The position numbers and the translations under genes are program-made. The notes beneath the pieces are model-generated. The model ran no database searches. It was not told where the DNA came from and worked only from the letters and a program-made list of their open reading frames with translations. Positions 26,856 through 35,636 of a stretch of DNA of 64,000 bases are shown here, in pieces; the stretch's first letter is position 1, and each line of letters opens with the position of its first letter. Source of the stretch: Betaproteobacteria bacterium (lineage in GTDB: Bacteria; Pseudomonadota; Gammaproteobacteria; Burkholderiales; Burkholderiaceae_D); contig JANYFL010000036.1 of assembly GCA_025362735.1 (NCBI GenBank), forward strand, positions 23,159 to 87,158. The letters run 5' to 3'.

Positions 26856-27827
26856 TCAACTCGGTGTGACTGGAACCTGAAGTTCACGCTCCACATCGTA
26901 ACCCGCCGCAATCCACGCATCGATCCCGCCTTTCAACGGACGCACGCGGCTGAATCCACGTTGCTTCAGCAGTTTGGCGACACGGGCGGCCGTGGCGTCG
27001 TTGGGGCAGGCGCAATAGACGACGACTTCCTGGCCGGTTTCGAAATTGGGGAAAGTGATTTCGAAAGTCTTGTCGTTGAGTTGATGTGTATCCAGTAGGT
27101 GCGCGCCGGGAATGCGACCGTCTTCTTGTTGGCTGGCCGACGAGCGCACATCCAGAATGAGGGGTGCGCTTCCGGCTTCGACCAGTTCGCGCAATTCATC
27201 GACGGAGATGCGTGCCATGCGAAGTTCGTTGAAAAAGCGTTGGCGCTGCCACCACTTGGTGGCGACAAAAGCGGCAAAGGCGAGGCAGATCAGGATCAGA
27301 CCGATGCGGCCCAGTGCGGCGAGGGTTTGCAGTAATTGATTGATCGTGTCTTTGAACAAGATACCGATGAAGACGGCGACCCCGGCCCAGAGCGCCGCGC
27401 CCAGCGCATCAAAGAAAATGAAAGCCGCGAGCCGCGCACGCAAGGTGCCCGCCATCGCCGTCGCCACAGCCGAAAAACCGGGAATGAATTTGGCGACCAG
27501 TAACGAAGGCGTGCCGAAGCGGGTGTAGATCGATTCGGTCTGACGCACGCAGGTGTCGGGAGAAAGGGAGACGCGGCACAGGGTGCGCAACACAGGACGA
27601 CCGAAGCGCGTTCCGGCCCAATACCAACCGAGGTCAGCGATCAGCGCTGCAATCACGGCGATCAGAATCAGTTGGGGGATGCTGGTATCGCCGCCGCTGG
27701 CAACCAGAGCGCCGGTGACGATCAGGGTTGGGTAAGACGGCAGCGGTGCTCCAGCCTGGGTTGCCAGCACATTGAAAAACACGAACCAGAGTCCGTATTG
27801 CTGGATCAGTTCAAGCAGGGCTTGCAT
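26856..27827 (-). CDS. DedA-family membrane protein fused to a rhodanese domain
   Basis: A 323-residue fusion. Residues 1-190 form a DedA (SNARE-associated) membrane domain with helices and the re-entrant motif GAPLPSYPTLIVTGALVASGG, followed by AKFIPGFSAVATAMAGTLRA. DedA proteins are lipid transporters or scramblases. Residues 203-318 form a rhodanese domain (APLILDVRSSASQQEDGRIPGAHLL...) whose catalytic cysteine is C272 in VVVYCACPND, ending with PLKGGIDAWIAAGYDVE. The rhodanese part would face the cytoplasm and may bind sulfane sulfur or act in signalling. The fusion is clear in one unbroken frame. It has no close operon partner. Confidence 0.9.
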   Translation of the reverse strand: MQALLELIQQYGLWFVFFNVLATQAGAPLPSYPTLIVTGALVASGGDTSIPQLILIAVIAALIADLGWYWAGTRFGRPVLRTLCRVSLSPDTCVRQTESIYTRFGTPSLLVAKFIPGFSAVATAMAGTLRARLAAFIFFDALGAALWAGVAVFIGILFKDTINQLLQTLAALGRIGLILICLAFAAFVATKWWQRQRFFNELRMARISVDELRELVEAGSAPLILDVRSSASQQEDGRIPGAHLLDTHQLNDKTFEITFPNFETGQEVVVYCACPNDATAARVAKLLKQRGFSRVRPLKGGIDAWIAAGYDVERELQVPVTPS

Positions 27828-27927
27828 GATAGGTGGCCTTTCCGCGGAGGCTAAAGTTTCAACCTCAATCTGATAACCGTAACACCAAAATCAAGCCACT
27901 ACCGGAATAACCCTGTGTAGTCTCTGG

Positions 27928-28602
27928 TCAAGCGTCCAGCACCCGATGGAACCACGCGCCGAGGTCAACAATTTCCTGAGGGCACACGGTATGCGGCATC
28001 AGATATTCATGCCATTCCAGGGGGCAGCCCAGTTGTAGCATCGTGTCACGCGCATCTTTGGCATGACCGAGCGGTACCACTGGATCGACCGAACCGTGCG
28101 CCATAAAAACGGGGACTGTGGTGTTGGCCTTATTGATTTCGGCGGCGGTGCGCTCAGCCAGCGGCAGATAGCCCGACAGGCAGACGAGTCCAGCGAGCTG
28201 CTCCTTGTGGCGCAGTCCGACCATCAGGGCCATCGCGCTGCCTTGTGAAAAGCCAGCCAGGAAAATGCGGCCTGCAGGAATGCCGCGTGCCTTTTCTTTC
28301 TCAATCAGCGCTTCAATTTCCGCTTGTGAACTACGGATGCCTTTTTCGTCTTGCTGCCGTATCAGGTCAACCTCACGAATGTCGTACCAGGCGCGCATGG
28401 TGTATCCCCCGTTGACCGAGATGGGCATCATCGGGGCATTGGGGAAGATGAAGCGGATCGACAGGCCGATGTGGCTCAGATCGAGACCCAGATCGGGGAT
28501 CATGGGCACGAAATCATTGGCGCTCGCGCCCAGGCCATGCATCCAGATGACTGAGACTTGGGGGTTGGGAGCAGTTTCTATTTCAATGGTATCGAGCGGC
28601 AT
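27928..28602 (-). CDS. Carboxylesterase / phospholipase family alpha/beta hydrolase
   Basis: A 224-residue cytoplasmic serine hydrolase of the acyl-protein thioesterase / carboxylesterase II type. The nucleophile is in LAGFSQGSAMAL, the acid in MAHGSVDPVVPLGHA and the histidine in YLMPHTVCPQE; the oxyanion segment is WMHGLGASANDFVP. The ATG at 28602 (MPLDTIEIETAPNP) fits the family. The frame extends upstream to a TTG at 28716 but with low-complexity Phe/Pro-rich residues that are unlikely to be real. A MITE-like element separates it from mog. Confidence 0.9.
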   Translation of the reverse strand: MPLDTIEIETAPNPQVSVIWMHGLGASANDFVPMIPDLGLDLSHIGLSIRFIFPNAPMMPISVNGGYTMRAWYDIREVDLIRQQDEKGIRSSQAEIEALIEKEKARGIPAGRIFLAGFSQGSAMALMVGLRHKEQLAGLVCLSGYLPLAERTAAEINKANTTVPVFMAHGSVDPVVPLGHAKDARDTMLQLGCPLEWHEYLMPHTVCPQEIVDLGAWFHRVLDA

Positions 28603-28744
28603 GATGTTTGTTTTAGTTTGAGTGACAGTCGGAGTAAACAAAGTCGGGGTAAAGAATTCTGCCCAAGGATTGGAAAAAGTAAAAGGGCTGGGGAAAGGAA
28701 AGTTGAACAGGTTCAAGATAAATTCTCACGCGGTTTGGTTTTTG

Positions 28745-29015
28745 TAGGGCGTGCCATCCATTCCCCCATGTCCACGGCGGGGAAGCTGCGAGCGCAGAGC
28801 TAGGCGCGAGCGACGTGGTTTGGTTATTCCAAATGAGGAGCTCGCAACACCGCTATGCGCTCGCAGGTTTCCCCGCCCCGGAGGGTTATCCCCCAGAAAG
28901 CCCGCATTCGGCGTTGCGGATCGTCGCAAGGCAATCAGCCTTGCTTCCTCACCGCGCCTTGACTGCGAACTTTTTGGGGGTAACGTGGGCATGGGGGAAT
29001 GGATGACACGCCCTA
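28745..29015. mobile_element. MITE-like element with 32-bp terminal inverted repeats
   Basis: A 271-bp element whose ends, 28745-28776 and 28984-29015, are inverted repeats matching at 30 of 32 positions, starting TAGGGCGTG and running through ATCCATTCCCCCATG. The outermost TA dinucleotides could be a TA target duplication, as made by IS630/Tc1-mariner transposases. The interior carries smaller inverted segments and no credible protein, so it would be non-autonomous. Its right end supplies the stop codon of mog (TAG at 29013-29015 on the minus strand). Confidence 0.8.
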
Positions 29016-29648
29016 ATGAGCGGAAGGACGTATTGCGGTTTTGGGACGAAAGGCCTTGATGATCGTGTCATTGGTTTCGACCCACGGCCAAGGCTTGGTT
29101 GGTGTGGGGTTGATTAAATCAATACAGTAAGGAACGGCGGCGAAGATACCGGGAACCAACACTTTACCTTCAACGTCCTTAAGACCCTCTAAGGTTTCCC
29201 GGATGGCTTTGGGTTGACCCGGCAGATTAAGTATCAACGCCGCATGATCCAGCAATTCGCGGATGACGCCAACTTGACGCGACAGGATTGCTGTGGGTAC
29301 GAACTTCAGACTGATCTGGCGCATCTGCTCGCCAAAGCCCGGTATTTCTCTGGTGGCGATAGCCAGCGTGGCTTCGGGGGTTACATCGCGCCTTGACGGA
29401 CCCGTGCCACCAGTCGTCAACACGAGATGGCAGCGCTCTTGATCCACCAGTTCCATCAGGGTTTGTTCGATCAAGGGCTGTTCGTCTGCAATGAGTCGCG
29501 TGATCATTTTCCATGGGCTGGCAAGGGCGCCAGTGAACCATTCACGCAGAGCAGGCAGACCTTGGTCTTCATAGACGCCGCTTGAGGCGCGGTCGCTGAT
29601 CGAGACCAGACCGATGCGCAATGTTGGAAGGGAAGTCGGCTCAGTCAT
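29013..29648 (-). CDS. mog: Molybdopterin adenylyltransferase
   Basis: Mog activates molybdopterin by adenylylation before molybdate insertion. The 211-residue protein has the MPT-binding motif [18 protein letters not shown], the conserved opening [36 protein letters not shown], and a C-terminal [11 protein letters not shown] typical of MogA. The last codons and the TAG stop lie at the edge of the MITE-like element, so the native C-terminus may differ by a few residues. The start overlaps the darP stop by eight bases on the same strand, suggesting coupling. Confidence 0.95.
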   Translation of the reverse strand: MTEPTSLPTLRIGLVSISDRASSGVYEDQGLPALREWFTGALASPWKMITRLIADEQPLIEQTLMELVDQERCHLVLTTGGTGPSRRDVTPEATLAIATREIPGFGEQMRQISLKFVPTAILSRQVGVIRELLDHAALILNLPGQPKAIRETLEGLKDVEGKVLVPGIFAAVPYCIDLINPTPTKPWPWVETNDTIIKAFRPKTAIRPSAH

Positions 29649-30210
29649 CTTGAATGATGGTCTTCAGGATCTGAAACAGCTCGCGAAAGTGCTTGGGCGG
29701 CTTGGATTCCTTTTGTTCCTTGCGGGCCATACGGATCGCAGTACGCAGTTCGCGCAGTGTGTCGGGGTTAAGCGCGGCGGTGTGTTGTGCCGTCAGTTTT
29801 TGCAGCGCTTCGTCGTCGGCGAGCAGCCGTTCGCGCCAGCGTTCCAGCGCATGCAGCGCGGCGGTTTCTGCTTTGCTCGTACCTTTCCATGTGTCGAGGG
29901 CAGCGCGAATCGGTTCCGGATCGACGCTGCGCATCAGTTTGCCGACATACTGCAACTGGCGCCGCTTGCCTTCGTGATCACGAATGTCCTGCGCTTCCTT
30001 GATGGCATCCATCAGGTTTTCTGGCATGGGTACGCGCAAAAGCCGGTCGCGCGGTTGAGCCACCAATTCCTCGCCGAGCTTTTGCAGCGCGGTCATGTCG
30101 CGCTTGCGCTGGGATTTGCTCGGGCCGTCATAAAGCTCTTCGACCAGAGCTTCGTCATCGCGTTGTTTGATGACGGGAACGGTTTTGGGAGAGGGTGTCG
30201 TGCGATTCAT
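29641..30210 (-). CDS. darP: Ribosome biogenesis factor DarP (YjgA, DUF615)
   Basis: A 189-residue highly charged protein that acts late in 50S subunit maturation. Family features are [47 protein letters not shown] and the helical C-terminus ending [15 protein letters not shown]. The ATG at 30210 starts [13 protein letters not shown]; an in-frame upstream start at 30264 adds 18 poorly fitting residues. It overlaps mog downstream and is divergent from pmbA; in many proteobacteria yjgA and pmbA are neighbours in just this divergent layout. Confidence 0.93.
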   Translation of the reverse strand: MNRTTPSPKTVPVIKQRDDEALVEELYDGPSKSQRKRDMTALQKLGEELVAQPRDRLLRVPMPENLMDAIKEAQDIRDHEGKRRQLQYVGKLMRSVDPEPIRAALDTWKGTSKAETAALHALERWRERLLADDEALQKLTAQHTAALNPDTLRELRTAIRMARKEQKESKPPKHFRELFQILKTIIQDD

Positions 30211-30363
30211 GCAGGTTTCTGGTGGAGAGCGGCTGCTATGATAATGCTTTCGGCTTGGCTTCACCTTGCCTTCAATGGCGCTGTCCGTACAGCGGCAATG
30301 TTTATAAATCAGGTACGGAAAAAGCGCATTAGCCCGTCCGAACTTCCCAGAAGAGATTCCATC

Positions 30364-31770
30364 GTGTCAAAAGTCCCCCGTTCAAAGCCTTCCCAGCATT
30401 TGGCTTATTCATCCGACCAACTTAAACAGCTTGCCCAGGATGTCCTTGGTCATGCCCGCAAAATCGGTGCGAGCGATTGCACGGTTGAAATTAGCGAAGG
30501 CAGTGGTTTGAATGTCAACGTGCGTAAGGCTCAGGTTGAGACCATTGAGCAGAACCGTGACAAGGGCATCGGCGTCACCGTTTATCTGGCTGATCCTTTT
30601 TTCAAGAATAAAAAGGTGAGGCGCGGCAACGCCAGCACGTCGGATTTTTCAGCTCAGGCACTAAAGGATACGGTCGAAGCGGCTTACAACATCGCCCGCT
30701 TTACGGCCGAAGACGATAGCGCTGCCTTGCCGGAAGACGAGTGGTATCAGCGCCGTCCGCGTGATTTCGATTTGTATTACTCATGGGATATCGACGCTGA
30801 GGCGGCGATGCGCATTGGTCAGCGTGCCGAAGCTGCGGCCATGGCGATGAGTCCGCTGATCCGTAATTCGGACGGCGCGAGTGTTTCAGCCCAGCACAAC
30901 CATTTCATCATGGCCAATTCGCGTGGCTTCATGGGCGGTTATCCCTATTCGCATCACAGCATCTCGGTTGCGCCCATTGCCAGTCCCAAGCGCGGTAGCG
31001 ATGGCATGCAGCGCGATTACTGGTATGCGTCGATGCGTAATCCTGCCGATTTGCCCAAGCCAGAAGCAATCGGGCTCTATGCGGCGCAGCGCGTCCTGGC
31101 GCGACTGAATGCGCGCAAACTCAGCACACGTCAGGCTCCGGTGCTGTTCGATGCACCGCTGGCGACCGGATTGCTGGGTGCGCTCACCCAGGCGATCAGT
31201 GGCGGCTCGCTGTATCGCAAATCGTCCTTTCTCGTCGACAGTATCGGGCAGTCGATTTTTGGCAAGCACATTGACGTGATCGATGATCCTTTCGTTCTGA
31301 AGGGCATGGGCAGTGCTTCGTTTGATGATGAAGGCGTCAAGACACAAAAACGCAAGGTGGTCGATGCGGGCGTGGTGCGCGGCTATTTCCTGTCGACCTA
31401 TTCAGCGCGCAAGCTCGGTATGGAAACGACGGGTAACGCCGGCGGCTCACATAACCTGTCGATCCGCAGTCGTTTGACCCGGCCGGATGACAACTTCAAG
31501 ACCATGCTGAAAAAGCTCGGTACTGGCCTGCTGGTTACTGAATTGATGGGCCAGGGCGTGAACTACATTACCGGCGATTACTCGCGCGGTGCAACCGGTT
31601 TCTGGGTCGAGAATGGCACGATTGCCTATCCGGTTGAGGAAATCACTATCGCGGGCAATCTACGCGACATGTTTAGGCAAATTGTTGCAGTCGGTTCCGA
31701 TACGCTGGTGCGCGGCAACAAGGAAAGCGGCTCGATCCTGATCGAGAATATGACGATTGCGGGTTCCTGA
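30364..31770 (+). CDS. pmbA: Metalloprotease PmbA/TldE
   Basis: PmbA (TldE) is the partner of TldD in a heterodimeric metalloprotease that processes microcin B17, CcdA and similar unfolded peptides. The 468-residue protein shows the family sequence from [39 protein letters not shown], through [13 protein letters not shown] and [34 protein letters not shown], to [19 protein letters not shown]. As expected for TldE it lacks the zinc HExxxH of TldD. The start is probably GTG at 30364 with AGAAGAGA upstream; the frame is open further up, but that part is antisense to darP and mog. tldD is not in the window. Confidence 0.94.
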   Translation: MSKVPRSKPSQHLAYSSDQLKQLAQDVLGHARKIGASDCTVEISEGSGLNVNVRKAQVETIEQNRDKGIGVTVYLADPFFKNKKVRRGNASTSDFSAQALKDTVEAAYNIARFTAEDDSAALPEDEWYQRRPRDFDLYYSWDIDAEAAMRIGQRAEAAAMAMSPLIRNSDGASVSAQHNHFIMANSRGFMGGYPYSHHSISVAPIASPKRGSDGMQRDYWYASMRNPADLPKPEAIGLYAAQRVLARLNARKLSTRQAPVLFDAPLATGLLGALTQAISGGSLYRKSSFLVDSIGQSIFGKHIDVIDDPFVLKGMGSASFDDEGVKTQKRKVVDAGVVRGYFLSTYSARKLGMETTGNAGGSHNLSIRSRLTRPDDNFKTMLKKLGTGLLVTELMGQGVNYITGDYSRGATGFWVENGTIAYPVEEITIAGNLRDMFRQIVAVGSDTLVRGNKESGSILIENMTIAGS

Positions 31771-31781
31771 TAGCGCCTGTA

Positions 31782-32171
31782 TCAACGAAAATCGGTCGAA
31801 GAGGGATCGATACGCGACAGAGTCGGGCCGAGACGGGGTTCCAGTACCGTCGGCATGAGTTCATTCGTACGGGCACTGAGGGATTTACCCAGATATCGGG
31901 TGAACAGCAGGGTCTCAATCAGCAAGACGATGATCAGACCCACGACAAACAATGCGAAGATAATCAGATGGGTCACATTGGGGTCGGCATCATAGTCCGA
32001 CAAGCTGATGGCATCGCCCGTCATGACATTCAGGCTGCGAATGGCCCACAGGACAAACAATCCCAGACACCAGGCCAATACGGTGAATGCATAAACGCGC
32101 CGGAGCTTACGCGCGGATCGCATTTTTCTTCGCGAGGGCTTAACCGTAACGCGGGCATCAATTTTGGACAT
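31782..32171 (-). CDS. Small membrane protein of unknown function
   Basis: A 129-residue protein from the ATG at 32171. A strongly basic N-terminal tail (VKPSRRKMRSARKLRRV) is followed by two membrane helices, AFTVLAWCLGLFVLWAI and HLIIFALFVVGLIIVLLIET. The C-terminus is soluble. I recognise no family. The frame is open up to 32249 but without support. It is convergent with pmbA, whose stop is 11 bases away. Confidence 0.6.
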   Translation of the reverse strand: MSKIDARVTVKPSRRKMRSARKLRRVYAFTVLAWCLGLFVLWAIRSLNVMTGDAISLSDYDADPNVTHLIIFALFVVGLIIVLLIETLLFTRYLGKSLSARTNELMPTVLEPRLGPTLSRIDPSSTDFR

Positions 32172-32368
32172 GGGCTTGACTTGGTTATTTGTCGATAAAT
32201 TTGTCAAAACTGGGGTTATGGCCAAAAAGCAGCAAGTTTTATACCTCAATTGTAGGATTTGTAGGATAGATGTGCATTAGGTTTTGATTCATTTGGCCTT
32301 CAGTTGATAGATTGACGAGCCATTTAATGAATAAGCCAAGCAAATCAATGAGCTGTTGCAAGTATTGA

Positions 32369-32398
32369 TTGGCAAGCGGCGGCGAAACCCGGTATACT
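32369..32398 (+). promoter_or_regulatory. Promoter of rpsO
   Basis: TTGGCA (32369-32374) and TATACT (32393-32398) are separated by 18 bp, a good sigma-70 promoter. The start point would be about 60 bases upstream of the rpsO ATG, leaving room for the S15 autoregulatory leader. Confidence 0.7.
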
Positions 32399-32462
32399 TC
32401 GCGCTCTTTTCAACCCACGGTGCAGCCCATCCAGCCGCACCGCATGTACAGGAGTATTGGAT

Positions 32463-32732
32463 ATGGCATTCGCCCTCATCAACAAGGCGGACATCGTTGC
32501 TGCCCACGCCCGCGCGCAAAACGATACCGGCTCACCCGAAGTTCAGGTTGCTCTGCTGACCGCTCGCATCAACGAACTCAACCCCCATTTCAAGGCACAC
32601 GTCAAGGATCATCATTCGCGTCGAGGTCTGATTCGCATGGTCAATCGTCGCAAGAAATTGCTCGAATACCTGAAGCGCGTGGATGCTGATCGGTATCGTT
32701 CGCTGATCGAAAAACTGGGTCTGCGTAAATAA
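32463..32732 (+). CDS. rpsO: 30S ribosomal protein S15
   Basis: S15 binds 16S rRNA helices 20-22 early in 30S assembly. The 89-residue protein is the standard length and has the rRNA-binding [49 protein letters not shown] and [12 protein letters not shown]. The ATG at 32463 follows CAGGAG at a good distance. A terminator lies between it and pnp, the conserved downstream neighbour. Confidence 0.98.
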   Translation: MAFALINKADIVAAHARAQNDTGSPEVQVALLTARINELNPHFKAHVKDHHSRRGLIRMVNRRKKLLEYLKRVDADRYRSLIEKLGLRK

Positions 32733-32761
32733 TTCATTTGTTTTTTTAGACTTTTCCGCAT

Positions 32762-32795
32762 AAAGCCTGCGTCAACACCAGTCGCGGGCTTTTTG
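32762..32795 (+). terminator. Rho-independent terminator after rpsO
   Basis: AAAGCCTGCG (32762-32771) pairs with CGCGGGCTTT (32783-32792) with one G-T wobble, and the stem runs into a T stretch. It probably gives partial termination before pnp. Confidence 0.85.
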
Positions 32796-32870
32796 CATTG
32801 TGCTTTTGTATTTGCTCTGAGGTTGACCGGTTGACCTGAAACAAGCCGGGACTATCAAAAAGGAAAGACC

Positions 32871-35009
32871 ATGTTTAATAAAGTGACCAAAACCTTCCAG
32901 TACGGCCAGCATCAGGTCACGCTGGAAACCGGCGAGATTGCGCGTCAGGCCAGTGGCGCCGTTGTTGTGACCGTAGAAGATACCGTTTTGCTGGCAACTG
33001 TCGTCGCTTCCAAGAGCGCCAAGCCGGGACAGGATTTTTTCCCGCTGACCGTCGATTACATTGAGAAGACCTACGCCGCTGGCAAGATTCCTGGCGGTTT
33101 TTTCAAACGTGAAGGCAAGCCCAGCGAGAAAGAAACGCTGACCTCGCGCCTGATTGATCGGCCCTTGCGCCCGCTGTTCCCCGAAGGTTTTTACAACGAA
33201 GTGCAGGTCATCATTCATGTGCTGTCGGTCAATCCTGAGATTGATCCTGACATTCCAGCTTTGATTGGTGCTTCTGCAGCATTGGCAATTGCCGGTATTC
33301 CTTTCGCTGGCCCAATTGGTGCGGCTCGCGTGGGTTACGCCAATGGTCAGTACATCTTGAATCCAACGCGCACTCAGCTGACTACATCACAGCTCGACCT
33401 CGTCGTTGCCGGTACTGAACAAGCTGTGCTGATGGTGGAGTCGGAAGCGCAGCAGCTGAACGAAGAAATCATGCTCGGCGCCGTGGTGTTTGGCCACGAC
33501 CAGATGCAAGCGGCGATCAACGCGATTCACGATCTGGTGCGTGATGCGGGCAAGCCCGAATGGGATTGGCAGCCTGCGCCGAAGAACGAGGCGCTGATGC
33601 ATCGCGTGGCGCATTTTGCCGAGGCTGACATGCGCGCCGCGTATCAGACCAAGGAAAAGCAATCGCGTAGCCAGCAGCTCAAGCAGCTCAATGCTAGCGT
33701 ACTGAGCAAACTGACTGAAGAAGCAGCCAGTATCGGTGGTGTAGCACCTGACGCTGTCGAAGTTGGCAACATGATGTTCGACCTCGAAGCCAAGATTGTT
33801 CGTTCGCAAATTCTCGATGGCGAACCGCGTATCGATGGTCGTGACACACGTACCGTGCGTCCGATCTCCATCCGCACCGGCGCACTGCCGCGGACTCACG
33901 GCTCGGCCTTGTTCACCCGTGGCGAAACTCAAGCACTGGTCATTGCCACGCTGGGCACGGCACGCGACGAGCAACGCATTGATTCCATCATGGGTGAATA
34001 CACCGATGGCTTCATGCTCCACTACAACATGCCACCGTTTGCGACTGGCGAAACGGGCCGCGTAGGTACACCGAAGCGCCGCGAAATCGGGCACGGACGT
34101 CTCGCCAAGCGCGCACTGATTGCCTGCCTGCCCTCCAAGGAAGAGTTCAGTTACTCGATTCGTCTGGTATCGGAAATCACCGAATCGAATGGCTCGTCGT
34201 CGATGGCTTCGGTCTGCGGCGGCTGCCTCGCGCTGATGGACGCTGGTGTGCCAATGAAAGCGCACGTCGCCGGGATCGCCATGGGCCTGATCAAGGAAGG
34301 CGGCAAGTTCGCCGTGCTGACCGACATTCTCGGCGACGAAGATCACCTTGGCGACATGGACTTCAAGGTGGCGGGTACCGTCAACGGCATCACCGCGCTG
34401 CAGATGGACATCAAGATTCAGGGCATCACCAAGGAAATCATGCAGGTCGCACTGGCGCAAGCCCAGGAAGCTCGCATGCACATCCTCGGCAAGATGCAGG
34501 AAGCCGTACCGCACAACAAGACCGAGCTGTCCGACTTTGCGCCGCGTCTGATCACCATCAAGATCAATCCCGAAAAGATCCGCGATGTGATCGGCAAGGG
34601 GGGGGCAACGATTCGCGCGCTGACCGAGGAAACCGGCACGCAGATCGACATTTCTGACGACGGCATGGTCACCATTGCTTCGGTGGATGCGGCTGCAGGT
34701 GAAGCCGCCAAAAAGCGCATTCAGGACATCACCGCGGAAGTCGAAGTCGGCACGATCTACGAAGGTACAGTGCTCAAGCTGCTCGACTTTGGTGCCATCG
34801 TTCAGGTGCTGCCCGGCAAGGATGGTCTGTTGCATATCAGCCAGATTGCTCAGGAGCGGGTCAATGCCGTGGCCGACTATCTGAAAGAAGGGCAGATTGT
34901 GCGCGTCAAGGTTTTAGAGGCCGATGACAAGGGCCGTCTGCGTCTGTCGATGAAGGCTGCGGCTGAGGCATCTGCTGTACCGGTTCAGACTGAAGAAGTC
35001 CCGGCGTAA
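32871..35009 (+). CDS. pnp: Polynucleotide phosphorylase
   Basis: PNPase degrades RNA 3' to 5' by phosphorolysis in the degradosome. The 712-residue protein has two RNase PH-like domains (about 1-220 and 300-540), the second with [21 protein letters not shown] and [17 protein letters not shown]. They are joined by an all-alpha linker. A KH domain ([21 protein letters not shown]) follows at about 560-615 and an S1 domain ([33 protein letters not shown]) at about 625-695. AAGGAAAG precedes the ATG. It is downstream of rpsO as usual, with its own terminator. Confidence 0.98.
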   Translation: MFNKVTKTFQYGQHQVTLETGEIARQASGAVVVTVEDTVLLATVVASKSAKPGQDFFPLTVDYIEKTYAAGKIPGGFFKREGKPSEKETLTSRLIDRPLRPLFPEGFYNEVQVIIHVLSVNPEIDPDIPALIGASAALAIAGIPFAGPIGAARVGYANGQYILNPTRTQLTTSQLDLVVAGTEQAVLMVESEAQQLNEEIMLGAVVFGHDQMQAAINAIHDLVRDAGKPEWDWQPAPKNEALMHRVAHFAEADMRAAYQTKEKQSRSQQLKQLNASVLSKLTEEAASIGGVAPDAVEVGNMMFDLEAKIVRSQILDGEPRIDGRDTRTVRPISIRTGALPRTHGSALFTRGETQALVIATLGTARDEQRIDSIMGEYTDGFMLHYNMPPFATGETGRVGTPKRREIGHGRLAKRALIACLPSKEEFSYSIRLVSEITESNGSSSMASVCGGCLALMDAGVPMKAHVAGIAMGLIKEGGKFAVLTDILGDEDHLGDMDFKVAGTVNGITALQMDIKIQGITKEIMQVALAQAQEARMHILGKMQEAVPHNKTELSDFAPRLITIKINPEKIRDVIGKGGATIRALTEETGTQIDISDDGMVTIASVDAAAGEAAKKRIQDITAEVEVGTIYEGTVLKLLDFGAIVQVLPGKDGLLHISQIAQERVNAVADYLKEGQIVRVKVLEADDKGRLRLSMKAAAEASAVPVQTEEVPA

Positions 35010-35028
35010 TTTAATTTGCTATAAATCA

Positions 35029-35060
35029 AAGCCGCATGGTGCAAACCGTGCGGCTTTTTT
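35029..35060 (+). terminator. Rho-independent terminator after pnp
   Basis: AAGCCGCA (35029-35036) pairs exactly with TGCGGCTT (35049-35056), followed by a run of T. Twenty bases separate it from the pnp stop. It marks the boundary between the rpsO-pnp unit and the accessory region. Confidence 0.92.
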
Positions 35061-35083
35061 GGTTTGCCAAACTAGAGTATTGA

Positions 35084-35593
35084 TTAAGGTCCGTTCCGCA
35101 CTAAGCGAACATGGAGGCCATTATTGCGCGTGAAAAGGCTGACCGCGCCATCGTAAAACCCGACAAACCAAGCAATAGCATTTGGACCCGAGTTAGGTGA
35201 TGAAGTCCAGTACCATACATCCACTGCGGTATTTGGAAATGCAGTGCTATCCAAGGCGGGGTTAATACAGTGGTGATCCACAATGCTGGCAAGTTCTCTA
35301 ACATTGGGCAAGCGCCAAGGGCTTTGACTTTTAGCATAAGTCAAGGCCTGTTCATGATTATAGGTAGTTGCGCTGCCACTACAGCTAGTACCGTTCCAAA
35401 CTAGCCCTGCAATACAGCGCTGCCAGATCAGACCAGTTGTGCTGTCGCTGACTTCGCTGCCAATTGCAGAATAAGTGTAGCGTCCTGTATTTAAACAGAT
35501 TTGGGCATCTGCTAAATTCGGCATTCCTAAACTCAACAGCCCGTAAATGGCAGCAAGACTCAAAAGAATTTTATTAGAGGGGCGTCTCAACAT
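35084..35593 (-). CDS. Secreted Lcl_C / DUF1566 domain protein
   Basis: A 169-residue exported protein. Residues 1-30 are a signal peptide (ILLSLAAIYGLLSLGMPNLADAQ). Almost all the rest is one DUF1566 (Lcl C-terminal) domain: DSTTGLIWQRC near 52, the hallmark SPWRLPNVRELASIVDH, then DVWYWTSSP and HVRLVRNGP at the end. This C-type-lectin-like domain is the glycan-binding part of the Legionella Lcl adhesin. The ATG at 35593 has AAAGAGAG upstream. It is the third gene of a minus-strand operon after the hydrolase-PKD-Lcl gene, and repeats that protein's C-terminal domain. Confidence 0.8.
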   Translation of the reverse strand: MLRRPSNKILLSLAAIYGLLSLGMPNLADAQICLNTGRYTYSAIGSEVSDSTTGLIWQRCIAGLVWNGTSCSGSATTYNHEQALTYAKSQSPWRLPNVRELASIVDHHCINPALDSTAFPNTAVDVWYWTSSPNSGPNAIAWFVGFYDGAVSLFTRNNGLHVRLVRNGP

Positions 35594-35636
35594 GAAAACT
35601 CTCTTTCTGTTAGGAAAGTAATGAACGATTACCGGC

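Noticed and set aside
29614..30363. In-frame upstream extension of pmbA by 250 codons
   Set aside because: It runs antisense to darP and mog and lacks any family similarity; PmbA has normal length from 30364.
33387..34835. A 482-codon open frame on the minus strand opposite pnp
   Set aside because: It is antisense to an intact, highly conserved pnp; the protein is rich in H, R and Q without any recognised domain, and its openness reflects pnp codon usage.
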